Assembly: GCA_026193675.1 (NCBI GenBank)
Contig: JAPHSO010000178.1
Span: forward strand, 1 to 12,294
Length of the DNA stretch: 12,294 bases
DNA from: Gammaproteobacteria bacterium
Lineage (GTDB): Bacteria; Pseudomonadota; Gammaproteobacteria; Thiohalomonadales; Thiohalomonadaceae
Direction of reading: 5' to 3'
Shown here: positions 7,501 through 12,294 of the stretch, piece by piece
Numbering within the stretch: the first letter of the stretch is position 1
Layout: each line of letters begins with the position of its first letter
Translations under genes and position numbers: made by a program
The notes under the pieces: model-generated
What the model was told of the DNA's origin: nothing
Seen by the model: only the letters and a program-made list of their open reading frames with translations
The model's database searches: none

Positions 7501-8470
7501 TTTTGTGTCGATCCTGAATAAGGCGCTCAGCGCAATTCCTGAGAGTGAAAAGAGTGGTGTCTATAACCGCTGGGTCGGGGTGCGTTATGAGCATGAGTTT
7601 GACTATACGCTGTTATGGATGGTTCTGTTGGCTGCTTTAGTCATATTTGCGATATTCTCATATTGGAATCGTAAACTATCAAACCTCAATCAGCAGTTGG
7701 TTATTGCACGTAACCAGGAAGAGCAGGCACGTATTACGGTTGAAAAGGCCAATGAGCAGCTAAAGGCGGTGGATCAGCTTAAGTCGATGTTTATTGCCTC
7801 GATGTCCCATGAGTTACGTACACCGCTCAATTCAATCATCGGATTTAGTGGTCTTCTAATGCAGGATGTATCGGGAACACTGAATGACAAACAGGGTGAT
7901 AGTGTGCGACGTATTAATCGTGCCGGCATACATCTACTCAATCTGATCTCAGATGTTATCGATATCTCAAAGATCGAAGCGGGACGTATTGATGCCTATC
8001 TGGAGAAGGTTTCATTGAAGGAGGTTGTCGATGAAGCGGTTGAAACCATTAGGCCGTTAGCTGATGCTAAGGGACTGGAACTGGAGGTGGTTGCCAATAG
8101 CTGGCCTGAAGTGACCAGCGATCGAAAGCGGCTACTGCAGTGTCTTCTCAACTATTTAAGTAATGCCGTAAAGTACTCAGAGAAGGGGAAAGTGGTTCTA
8201 ACTGTTATTGTTAATGATGATCATATTGAGCTATCTGTTACCGATAGTGGAATTGGAATTGCTGAAGCGGATCAACCGAAACTATTTGAAGCATTTGAAC
8301 GCTTTGATTCCCATCTTCGGGTAAAGGCGGGAGGAACGGGATTGGGCCTCTATCTAACCAGGAAGATTACAGAGGAGATACTGCAGGGGCGTGTCTCGGT
8401 AGAGAGCAAGATCAACGAAGGTAGTACCTTCAGACTGATGATTCCGCTTCATGCGAAAGCGGAGAATTAA
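4541..8470 (+). CDS. Sensor histidine kinase with four tandem Venus-flytrap (SBP_bac_3) domains
   Basis: The 1309-residue protein starts with a signal peptide (1-27, ending ASSASA). Four periplasmic solute-binding domains follow at about 48-281, 290-521, 532-764 and 782-1012. Each opens with a (T/S)xxExxWL...P(V)IR-type segment and contains an RKDWP...IL.KAL-type block (248-264, 489-505, 733-749, 981-997). One membrane helix (about 1023-1041) leads to a coiled linker and the HisKA motif SMSHELRTP with the phosphorylatable His1090. The HATPase domain has NYLSNAVKYS (1204-1213), DSGIGIA (1235-1241) and GGTGLGL (1264-1270). This is the BvgS/EvgS type, but BvgS has two flytraps and this protein four, with no PAS, receiver or HPt domain. 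AAGGAT lies five bases before the ATG. Two response regulators follow directly, so the output is split onto separate proteins. The ligands are unknown. Confidence 0.95.
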   Translation: MQQALHQLSRLLCLGILFAMMASSASAQTRSSGYSEDSFTYPSQKSFQLNESEQAWLDSHPNIRIGTMNAWPPMDFVDSRGVAQGIGARFIEALNRRLNNAIEIVPGSWAKINADVKEGRLDGLMGITPRSEREEYFHFTNPYVTVPHAIFARNDSPYLKGLADLRGRKVGIERDFFIVKVLRDGFPSVDIREYGSTSDALDALAKGEVDAYVGNRAVARYVIEKELISNIQQYGKINETASVNAIGVRKDWPILRDILQKALNSLTVEEMRAIMQEWVDIPKSSYGLLLTESEEQWLESTAVIRVGVMDAWPPFNFTGSDGKPEGIGRDIVAAINQRLDGKLKLVPGAWNEIYDGVQDQHLDAIMDITPKPAREEFFNFTKPYLNVPHVIVAPTTTSYIANEDGLVGKVLALESGFGNVKYFKQNYPEVTIKEYRDTAHALGAVVRGEADAYAGNRGVALYLIEKELMTNLKIHGRLRKSGSILALGTRKDWPVLRDILQKALDDITHIEYRTILGKWVSPERDGSDEVNLSLSEKRWLKAHPVIKMAFDENYPPYSFRDEWGEMVGIAVDFAEELAQRIGIKIDIYPDGEWKRLYAAAQQRKVDVIATLVKREEREEWFKFTQPYISLAQYIITRNEDLKILNSPELLSGKTVALVKGYSMTQVLLEEVKEITPYYVNNLTEALEAVSTGKADATIGAIGMSHHIIIETGLMNIGFAALYSKGQSEQRFGVRNDWPELATILNKALQSLTDKEVINIFGRWSQPEVAQAEAALFDVIVDLTDEERAWLKENPVIRTASDPNWAPIEYADDEGNFQGISTDYLKQLESLLGITFEQVKGQSWQEMIKSYKKGDIDLFSSLGRTPEREKQFYFSESYINFPIAIFSGPEVPYIGDLKELRGKRVGVVEGYAAQEKLAIEHPGIWLVPAATPVEALEQLSRGEVDAYVGNILVTSYYIGKLGYTHLKVVGETPYHYEQAMGVRKDWPIFVSILNKALSAIPESEKSGVYNRWVGVRYEHEFDYTLLWMVLLAALVIFAIFSYWNRKLSNLNQQLVIARNQEEQARITVEKANEQLKAVDQLKSMFIASMSHELRTPLNSIIGFSGLLMQDVSGTLNDKQGDSVRRINRAGIHLLNLISDVIDISKIEAGRIDAYLEKVSLKEVVDEAVETIRPLADAKGLELEVVANSWPEVTSDRKRLLQCLLNYLSNAVKYSEKGKVVLTVIVNDDHIELSVTDSGIGIAEADQPKLFEAFERFDSHLRVKAGGTGLGLYLTRKITEEILQGRVSVESKINEGSTFRLMIPLHAKAEN
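5304..5328 (+). repeat. 25-base exact repeat within the kinase gene, copy 1 (flytrap domain 1)
   Basis: These 25 bases recur without change at 6027-6051 and encode the same part of the LRDILQKAL block in flytrap domains 1 and 2. The surrounding protein blocks are also the most alike of the four domains, pointing to a relatively recent duplication or gene conversion between domains 1 and 2. Confidence 0.85.
6027..6051 (+). repeat. 25-base exact repeat within the kinase gene, copy 2 (flytrap domain 2)
   Basis: This is the second copy of the identical 25-base stretch at 5304-5328, offset by 723 bases, which is 241 codons or one flytrap repeat unit. The equivalent places in domains 3 and 4 encode a related sequence but are diverged at the DNA level. 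Confidence 0.85.
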
Positions 8471-8472
8471 TA

Positions 8473-8868
8473 GTGAGTGAACTGATGGCGGAGAATAACA
8501 GACAGTTAGCGCTGGTTATCGAGGACAATGAGGACAACATGGTACTGATAACCATGCTCCTTGAAAATGCGGGCTACGCAAGTATTTGGGCCGAAAATGG
8601 TGAGAAGGGGGTGCAGATGGCTATCGATAAGCGGCCTGATTTTGTCATCCTGGATATTCAGCTGCCAGACATTAATGGTACTGAGGTGCTCAAGAGAATT
8701 CGTGCGCTGGATTTGGATATATCCAGGGTGCCAATCATCGCCATGACCTCCTATGCGATGTCGGGTGACCGCGAGAAGTTACTTGCCGCAGGGTGTGACG
8801 GCTATATTGAAAAACCGATCGACCCCATGCAGGTGATTAAGCAGATCAGGAACATATTGGAAGAATAG
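8473..8868 (+). CDS. Single-domain response regulator (CheY/DivK-like receiver)
   Basis: The 131-residue protein consists only of a receiver domain. The acidic pocket is E17/D18, the phospho-acceptor Asp61 lies in VILDIQLPD, the switch residue is Thr92 in AMTSYAM, and Lys114 lies in IEKP. All residues needed for phosphorylation are present. The GTG at 8473 is taken as start because GGAG lies eight bases upstream, inside the end of the kinase gene; an ATG at 8485 is an alternative with a weaker site. The gene begins two bases after the kinase stop and ends two bases before the next regulator, so the three are surely one operon. With no output domain it probably carries phosphate to a partner or acts as a phosphate sink for the flytrap kinase. 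A remnant of a close relative lies at 10188-10310. Confidence 0.92.
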   Translation: MSELMAENNRQLALVIEDNEDNMVLITMLLENAGYASIWAENGEKGVQMAIDKRPDFVILDIQLPDINGTEVLKRIRALDLDISRVPIIAMTSYAMSGDREKLLAAGCDGYIEKPIDPMQVIKQIRNILEE

Positions 8869-8870
8869 TT

Positions 8871-9992
8871 ATGAAAGTTGTTATCGCTGAGGACACGGAA
8901 GACTCGCGCCTGTTACTTGAGATGGTATTACAGGATCAGGGACATGAGGTCTATGCCGGAGTGAATGGATTGGAGGCTCTCAAGCTGGTGTTAGAACACA
9001 AGCCGGATCTGATTATTTCCGATATTTTGATGCCGAAGATGGATGGCTTTGAATTTTGTCGAAAGGTGAGAAGTGATCCTGAATTGAGTTTCATTCCATT
9101 TATATTCTATTCATCTAACTATACCGAGCAGAATGATAGGGAGTTTGCTGAGGCTTTAGGGGCTGTAAAATTCGTCATCAAACCTCTTGCACCAGAGAAG
9201 CTAGTTGAGGTTATTGACGATGTAATGACTGCGGAAATGCCCATTTCACCACCCCCTTTAGACAACGCTGAAGATAAGAAGCGAGAGCTGGATGAATTGC
9301 ATCTTCGTTCTGTGGGTAGAAAGCTTGATGCCAAAGTAGAGGAGCTGGAGTTAAGAAATGTTGAGTTGGCTCGGAGTGAGGAAAAATACCGAGCCACTGC
9401 TGAAATGCTCCAGACCGCATTAATGCAGACTATCAACGCTATCGCCAACACTGTAGAGATGCGTGATCCCTATACAGCGGGACATCAGCGACGGGTTGCC
9501 GATCTGGCCCAAGCTATCGCTGAAGAGCTGGAGCTGGATAATATGGTGGTTGAAGGGGTGAGGATGGGAGCGATAATTCACGATATTGGTAAAATACGGG
9601 TACCTGCTGAGATTATGAATTATCCAGGTAAGTTGGGGGCGGATCAAATGGCCATGATTAGAGCTCATGCTGCGGCGGGTTATGAGATTATCAAAGAGAT
9701 CCCCTTTCCCTGGCCTATTGCTGAAATGATAAATCAGCATCATGAGCGGCTTGATGGTTCAGGATATCCGCAGGGGTTATCGAGTGATGATATTATCCTG
9801 GAGGCGAAAATTCTGGCTGTGGCTGATGTTGTGGAGGCGATGAATTCACACCGTCCCTTCAGAGCCAGTCTGGGTATCGATGTGGCGCTTGGTGAGCTCG
9901 AAGAAAACAGGGGACTGCTCTACGATCCGGATGTTGTTGATGCATGCCTCCGACTCTTTAAAGAGAGGGCTTACGTTTTACCTTCACTCTAG
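8871..9992 (+). CDS. Response regulator with HD-GYP cyclic di-GMP phosphodiesterase domain
   Basis: Residues 1-120 are a receiver with E7/D8, phospho-acceptor Asp51 and Lys104. A helical linker, probably a coiled coil, spans about 134-185. The HD-GYP domain (about 186-373) keeps its signature residues: H205, HDIGK (237-241), H266, QHHERLDGSGYP (289-300) and D319. An intact HD-GYP domain of this type normally hydrolyses cyclic di-GMP in the cytoplasm, so phosphorylation by the adjacent flytrap kinase should adjust cyclic di-GMP levels and hence motility or attachment. The ATG follows the upstream stop by two bases, with GGAAGA as ribosome-binding site, giving tight coupling. At 373 residues it has the usual length for a receiver-HD-GYP (RpfG-like) protein. 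Enzyme activity is inferred from the motifs. Confidence 0.94.
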   Translation: MKVVIAEDTEDSRLLLEMVLQDQGHEVYAGVNGLEALKLVLEHKPDLIISDILMPKMDGFEFCRKVRSDPELSFIPFIFYSSNYTEQNDREFAEALGAVKFVIKPLAPEKLVEVIDDVMTAEMPISPPPLDNAEDKKRELDELHLRSVGRKLDAKVEELELRNVELARSEEKYRATAEMLQTALMQTINAIANTVEMRDPYTAGHQRRVADLAQAIAEELELDNMVVEGVRMGAIIHDIGKIRVPAEIMNYPGKLGADQMAMIRAHAAAGYEIIKEIPFPWPIAEMINQHHERLDGSGYPQGLSSDDIILEAKILAVADVVEAMNSHRPFRASLGIDVALGELEENRGLLYDPDVVDACLRLFKERAYVLPSL

Positions 9993-10016
9993 AATTGTCC
10001 GCCCAATTTTGTAGCT

Positions 10017-10043
10017 GTTGAAAAGCTTAGAACCGTTTTCAAC
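10017..10043 (+). terminator. Hairpin downstream of the signalling operon, possible terminator
   Basis: GTTGAAAA (10017-10024) and TTTTCAAC (10036-10043) form a perfect eight-pair stem around an 11-base loop, 25 bases after the stop of the HD-GYP gene. There is no T-run after it, so it may be a weak or rho-assisted terminator, or an RNA-stabilising hairpin. Confidence 0.3.
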
Positions 10044-10172
10044 GCTTAAAATTCTTAAAGGTCCGAAAGTGTTTTTTACCATTCCGATGTCTGTGATATA
10101 CACCGTATATGCATCTGTAATGGTATCGCAGAAGTGCATATTGTCCTTAACATACCAGCGATACTATAGTCT
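10039..10172 (-). pseudogene. Frameshifted 3' remnant of a paralogue of the secreted protein at 10580-10978
   Basis: Read on the minus strand, this stretch encodes RWYVKDNMHFCDT, matching RWYVKDNMHCCDT (residues 81-93) of the intact neighbour. It then encodes, in a different frame, GVYHRHRNGKKH, matching GVYHKHRNGKKH. Between the two blocks about 25 bases are missing relative to the intact gene, which causes the frameshift. In the realigned frame it stops at 10039-10041. The 5' end, including any signal peptide, is absent, and a TAG in frame sits just upstream of RWY. It is therefore a decayed paralogue. The neighbour's Cys90 is Phe here while Cys91 is kept. Confidence 0.8.
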
Positions 10173-10187
10173 CTGGTTTCACTTTTT

Positions 10188-10310
10188 GATGTGATCTCTG
10201 GAGACAGGAAGAAATTACTGGCAGCAGGGTGTGACGGCTATATTGAGAGGCCGATTGATCCGATGCGGGTTATTGAACAGATCCGTGTGATATTGGCTGA
10301 GAAGTCCTGA
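10188..10310 (+). pseudogene. 3' remnant of a receiver-domain response-regulator gene
   Basis: The frame SGDRKKLLAAGCDGYIERP, then IDPMRVIEQIRVILAEKS and a stop at 10308-10310, closely matches the last 35 residues of the receiver at 8473-8868 (SGDREKLLAAGCDGYIEKP onward). At DNA level 23 bases around the AGCDGYIE codons are identical. The first 90 residues, with the phospho-acceptor aspartate, are missing and no start codon or ribosome-binding site precedes it. The conserved switch lysine is Arg here, in ERP instead of EKP. It is a dead fragment of a duplicated receiver, either a former stand-alone regulator or the tail of a hybrid kinase. Confidence 0.85.
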
Positions 10311-10327
10311 TAAACTGACCTTATCAA

Positions 10328-10501
10328 CTATTCACGTCGATCTTCAGCACGGCGCTCATGAACTTTACAGCGCCGTTCGTTGTGATGGTGAACCGAACCA
10401 CTAAATGGATTGGTTCTTCTATCGCCTGTATGGCGTCGGTCTACTGGACCTCTAATGGTCTGATCCGGTGATGTGCGGTCATCTATGATCAAGTTGTCCA
10501 T
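10328..10501 (-). CDS. 57-residue Arg-rich miniprotein with five (D/E)RR triplets
   Basis: I do not recognise this gene. An ATG at 10501 is preceded by a perfect AGGAGG five bases upstream, and the frame runs 57 codons to a TAG at 10328-10330. The product is very hydrophilic and rich in Arg, Asp, Glu and His. (D/E)RR triplets fall at residues 21-23, 27-29, 42-44, 49-51 and 54-56, and three consecutive His at 38-40. It has one Cys (45), no hydrophobic segment and no signal peptide, so it is probably cytoplasmic and may bind RNA, a polyanion or a partner protein. It lies 78 bases downstream of the secreted-protein gene on the same strand and could be co-transcribed with it. The strong ribosome-binding site makes a real gene likely; the function is open. 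Confidence 0.68.
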   Translation of the reverse strand: MDNLIIDDRTSPDQTIRGPVDRRHTGDRRTNPFSGSVHHHNERRCKVHERRAEDRRE

Positions 10502-10506
10502 CTCAT

Positions 10507-10512
10507 CCTCCT
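10507..10512 (-). promoter_or_regulatory. Perfect Shine-Dalgarno that supports the 57-codon gene
   Basis: On the minus strand this is AGGAGG, five bases before the ATG at 10501. It is the best ribosome-binding site in the window and the main reason to accept this very short gene. Confidence 0.75.
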
Positions 10513-10523
10513 GCGATAAATTT

Positions 10524-10540
10524 CATTAATCGCGTTAATG
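10524..10540. repeat. Inverted repeat upstream of the 57-codon gene, possible operator
   Basis: CATTAA (10524-10529) and TTAATG (10535-10540) form a perfect inverted repeat around TCGCG, between the secreted-protein stop and the miniprotein start. It could be a dimeric regulator site or a weak hairpin; six pairs with four A-T pairs are not decisive. Confidence 0.3.
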
Positions 10541-10579
10541 TCTCTTGCTCATCATTAGACTGATAGTGACAATAATAGT

Positions 10580-10978
10580 TCAGAGCTGCCTGCCCTCAAT
10601 AAAGTTCATAAAGGTCTGGATATGCTTCTTTCCGTTACGATGCTTGTGGTAAACGCCATTGCCCTCATTAGAAATGGTGCCGCAAATCTTTCTTCTGCCG
10701 GTATCACAGCAGTGCATATTGTCTTTTACATACCAGCGGTATAGACGGGTCTGATCCCTCTTCTTGCCACTAAGGAAAAGGACATTGCAGCCACCATCAC
10801 TACCGGCATAATTTTTGAAGGTCCAACCATTTTTAAGATGAATCCCTTCAAAGGTTCGGTTGCTGAAAAGTGCCTCGATTTCGTCTCCGCTGAGCAGTTC
10901 TCCAGCAATGGTTGTCAGGGGAGATAACAACATCATCATAAATAGAGTAAAGAGGGGAGATGCTTTGTGATGCTTCAT
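10580..10978 (-). CDS. Small secreted cysteine-containing protein, unknown function (DUF995-like pattern possible)
   Basis: The 132-residue product begins with a clear signal peptide (MKHHK, a hydrophobic core, then TTIAG before ELLSG), so it is exported. The mature part runs SGDEIEALFSNRTFEG, WTFKNYAGSDGG, RWYVKDNMHCCDT, GVYHKHRNGKK, with cysteines at 64, 90, 91 and 99. The order of an ALFSxxTFEG-like start, a WxV strand, a Cys-containing turn and a final Y/H/NGK strand resembles small periplasmic DUF995-type proteins, but that is a guess from pattern. I chose the ATG at 10978 because AAGGAG lies nine bases upstream; an ATG at 11002 overlaps the stop of the upstream phosphatase gene and would lengthen the n-region by eight residues. 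A frameshifted paralogue fragment lies at 10039-10172. Confidence 0.75.
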   Translation of the reverse strand: MKHHKASPLFTLFMMMLLSPLTTIAGELLSGDEIEALFSNRTFEGIHLKNGWTFKNYAGSDGGCNVLFLSGKKRDQTRLYRWYVKDNMHCCDTGRRKICGTISNEGNGVYHKHRNGKKHIQTFMNFIEGRQL

Positions 10979-10987
10979 TAACCGGTT

Positions 10988-10993
10988 CTCCTT
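10988..10993 (-). promoter_or_regulatory. Shine-Dalgarno favouring the 10978 start
   Basis: AAGGAG on the minus strand sits nine bases before the ATG at 10978, while the alternative ATG at 11002 has no comparable site. It lies inside the longer reading frame, so it favours the shorter protein with the more typical signal peptide. Confidence 0.6.
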
Positions 10994-10998
10994 ATGGT

Positions 10999-11529
10999 TC
11001 ATTGATCTTCTATTAGATTAAAGGGCTTTTTAGGGTAATCAAAGCGAATCAGTTCTGCTGCCCCCTGAATGAAGTCACTCCATGAGTCAGTGGCAACCTG
11101 CAGTTTTGCGATACTGCATGTGGGACAGTTATCGATGTGGCTATTACTGAGCCAGTTAATTGTATCGGTCATATCGGGATTGTGCCCAATCAACATAATC
11201 TGGTCGAGGGCTCCATCAAGGTGTTGAATAATCTCTACCATCCCTTTGAGGCCTGCACCATAAATCCGTGAGTCAATCTCCAGTCGATCGCAGTTATAGC
11301 CGATCTCCTTAGCAATTAAACTGGCCGTCGTCTGGGCACGAGTTGCAGAGCTACAGATCATCAACTGGGGAGAGGTTTTTATTCGGGCGAGACGACTCCC
11401 CATTAAAGGTGCGTCACTCAATCCTCGCTTGTTAAGGGGACGATCATGATCTGATATAACATCGCTATCCCAACTCGACTTGGCATGGCGCACCAGCCAG
11501 AGGGTTTTATGGTTTACCGATCTCAACAT
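10999..11529 (-). CDS. sixA: SixA-like phosphohistidine phosphatase (histidine phosphatase superfamily)
   Basis: The 176-residue protein has the family signature LVRHAKSSW with catalytic His15 preceded by Arg14. SSATRAQTTA follows with Arg64, and LIGHNPDMTD carries the second catalytic His116. DRPLNKRG (29-36) is also typical of the SixA branch. SixA enzymes remove phosphate from phosphohistidine on HPt domains or on the nitrogen phosphotransfer protein NPr. The length is slightly above the E. coli enzyme because of a short N-terminal and C-terminal extension. AGAAGG lies two to three bases before the ATG at 11529. Its stop overlaps an ATG of the downstream secreted-protein gene, so the two are probably co-transcribed. 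It sits near a histidine-kinase operon, but no HPt protein is seen here, so a link is only inference. Confidence 0.87.
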   Translation of the reverse strand: MLRSVNHKTLWLVRHAKSSWDSDVISDHDRPLNKRGLSDAPLMGSRLARIKTSPQLMICSSATRAQTTASLIAKEIGYNCDRLEIDSRIYGAGLKGMVEIIQHLDGALDQIMLIGHNPDMTDTINWLSNSHIDNCPTCSIAKLQVATDSWSDFIQGAAELIRFDYPKKPFNLIEDQ

Positions 11530-11682
11530 ATCCTTCTCTTATAAAGTTTCATCAGGAGATACTAGTTTAAAAATTGAACAATGGAAAATTGCGGCCTGGT
11601 TTTTATATTTGCTGTGTGACATTCGCTCTACTACAGTTAACGGGAGATGTTTATGATGGTCGCCACTCGGGGTGACTGACAG

Positions 11683-11699
11683 ATTGATTTGGAATCAAT
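11683..11699. repeat. Inverted repeat just before the 11703 gene, possible operator or RBS hairpin
   Basis: ATTGATT (11683-11689) and AATCAAT (11693-11699) are a perfect seven-pair inverted repeat around TGG, ending three bases before the ATG at 11703. As RNA it would fold over the only purine-rich ribosome-binding candidate (GGA at 11691-11693). As DNA it could be a dimeric operator. Confidence 0.35.
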
Positions 11700-11702
11700 G
11701 AT

Positions 11703-12242
11703 ATGGATAGTGGACAGGATTCAAATTTTCTCCTCAAATGGCTGTCAGGGCTTTACTCTGACGTAGTATTGCTCATTTTTAAGAGACGCATTGATAGTTA
11801 TCGTACCCGGGCTCAAGCGAATGATGGCAGTGAGATTCATAGGAACCTCTCTGCGCAGATAGACAAGCTCTCTGCAGCAGAACGAAAGAGTAATGATGGC
11901 GTAGGGGAGGTTGATGTCCCCTCTGTTACAGGGACAATTGAATCGATTAAGAAAGCTCATTCAATCAAAAATCTTTTTAGAATGTGGAATAGTCTAGGCG
12001 GTTATTTCAGGAAGAGTCCGAGAGGTTCAACATCTAACAGCCATATGGGTACCAGGCTTAAGGAGAGTGTCTGGGATCATGTTCATGCTGCACTGCGACT
12101 GGCAAGGCAGGGGAAAGTGGAGCAGGCAAGGTTTCATACCGATATTGTCTACAGTGGGCTCAAGGAGGCGGGGCACTATATGGATGAAGAGGAGTTTAAG
12201 GCCTTTTCGTCTGAGATTGAGGAGAGTCTTAAGAAAATTTAA
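11703..12242 (+). CDS. Hypothetical protein, 179 residues, helical C-terminal domain
   Basis: I do not recognise this protein. It has no signal peptide. Residues 10-30 (LLKWLSGLYSDVVLLIFKRR) could form an amphipathic or peripheral membrane helix. A polar middle part (31-115) is rich in Ser, Asn, Lys and Arg and probably partly disordered. The C-terminal part (116-179) is predicted helical, with ESVWDHVHAALRLARQGKVE followed by ARFHTDIVYSGLKEAGHYM and an acidic last helix, suggestive of a small helical-hairpin (TPR-like) or adaptor domain. The ATG at 11703 has only a weak GGA ten bases upstream, partly inside an inverted repeat (11683-11699), so translation may be low or controlled. It is transcribed away from sixA across a 173-base divergent gap, where I found no convincing promoter. 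Confidence 0.6.
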   Translation: MDSGQDSNFLLKWLSGLYSDVVLLIFKRRIDSYRTRAQANDGSEIHRNLSAQIDKLSAAERKSNDGVGEVDVPSVTGTIESIKKAHSIKNLFRMWNSLGGYFRKSPRGSTSNSHMGTRLKESVWDHVHAALRLARQGKVEQARFHTDIVYSGLKEAGHYMDEEEFKAFSSEIEESLKKI

Positions 12243-12294
12243 CAGTTTATTATTTGCTGTTGATATTTGTGTGGAGCACAAAGAACGTCGCTCC

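Larger units (their letters stand above)
9993..10327. other. Intergenic scar: two abutting gene remnants, no intact gene
   Basis: This 335-base stretch follows the signalling operon. It holds an imperfect antisense copy of the 3' part of the secreted-protein gene at 10580-10978 (here 10039-10172) and, immediately after, the 3' end of a receiver-domain gene (10188-10310). An eight-pair inverted repeat at 10017-10043 lies just past the operon. The mosaic suggests repeated duplication and deletion at this locus. Confidence 0.75.

Noticed and set aside
1..12294. CRISPR array, insertion sequence, phage genes or toxin-antitoxin pair
   Set aside because: I looked for regular short repeats with spacers, terminal inverted repeats, transposase or integrase motifs and paired small genes; none is visible apart from the tRNA-His repeat.

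Overview
The window looks like chromosome of a gammaproteobacterium. The tRNA-His gene encodes its own CCA end and has the extra 5' G. Protein families and Shine-Dalgarno usage fit, and base composition is moderate. A respiratory, perhaps sulfur-oxidising, lifestyle is only inference from the multiheme cytochrome module; nothing here fixes the genus.

Layout. (1) 2-469 is the C-terminal part of an MFS transporter of the UMF1/Atg22-like type, followed by tRNA-His(GTG) at 542-618. (2) On the minus strand, 3450 to 753 is a tight three-gene redox operon: a membrane-anchored NAD(P)H/flavin/2Fe-2S reductase, a cytochrome b-like membrane protein and an anchored octaheme cytochrome c. Just beyond it, 3781-3830 is a degenerate copy of the 3' half of the upstream tRNA-His in the same orientation. 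The operon is therefore bracketed like an old tRNA-targeted insertion, although no integrase is present. (3) A small lipoprotein lies at 3925-4392. (4) 4541-9992 is a signalling operon: a 1309-residue sensor kinase with four tandem Venus-flytrap domains, a stand-alone receiver and a receiver-HD-GYP protein. The likely path is periplasmic ligand to histidine kinase to two response regulators, one of which should degrade cyclic di-GMP. (5) 9993-10579 is a scar region. It holds a frameshifted antisense remnant of a secreted-protein gene, a remnant of a receiver-domain gene and an intact 57-codon gene with a perfect Shine-Dalgarno. (6) On the minus strand, 11529 to 10580 encodes a SixA-like histidine phosphatase and a small secreted protein. 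(7) An unrecognised 179-residue protein lies at 11703-12242.

The most notable items are the four-flytrap kinase with its split response-regulator output, the tRNA-His half-gene repeat around the redox operon, the decayed gene fragments at 10039-10310, and the (D/E)RR-repeat miniprotein at 10328-10501.
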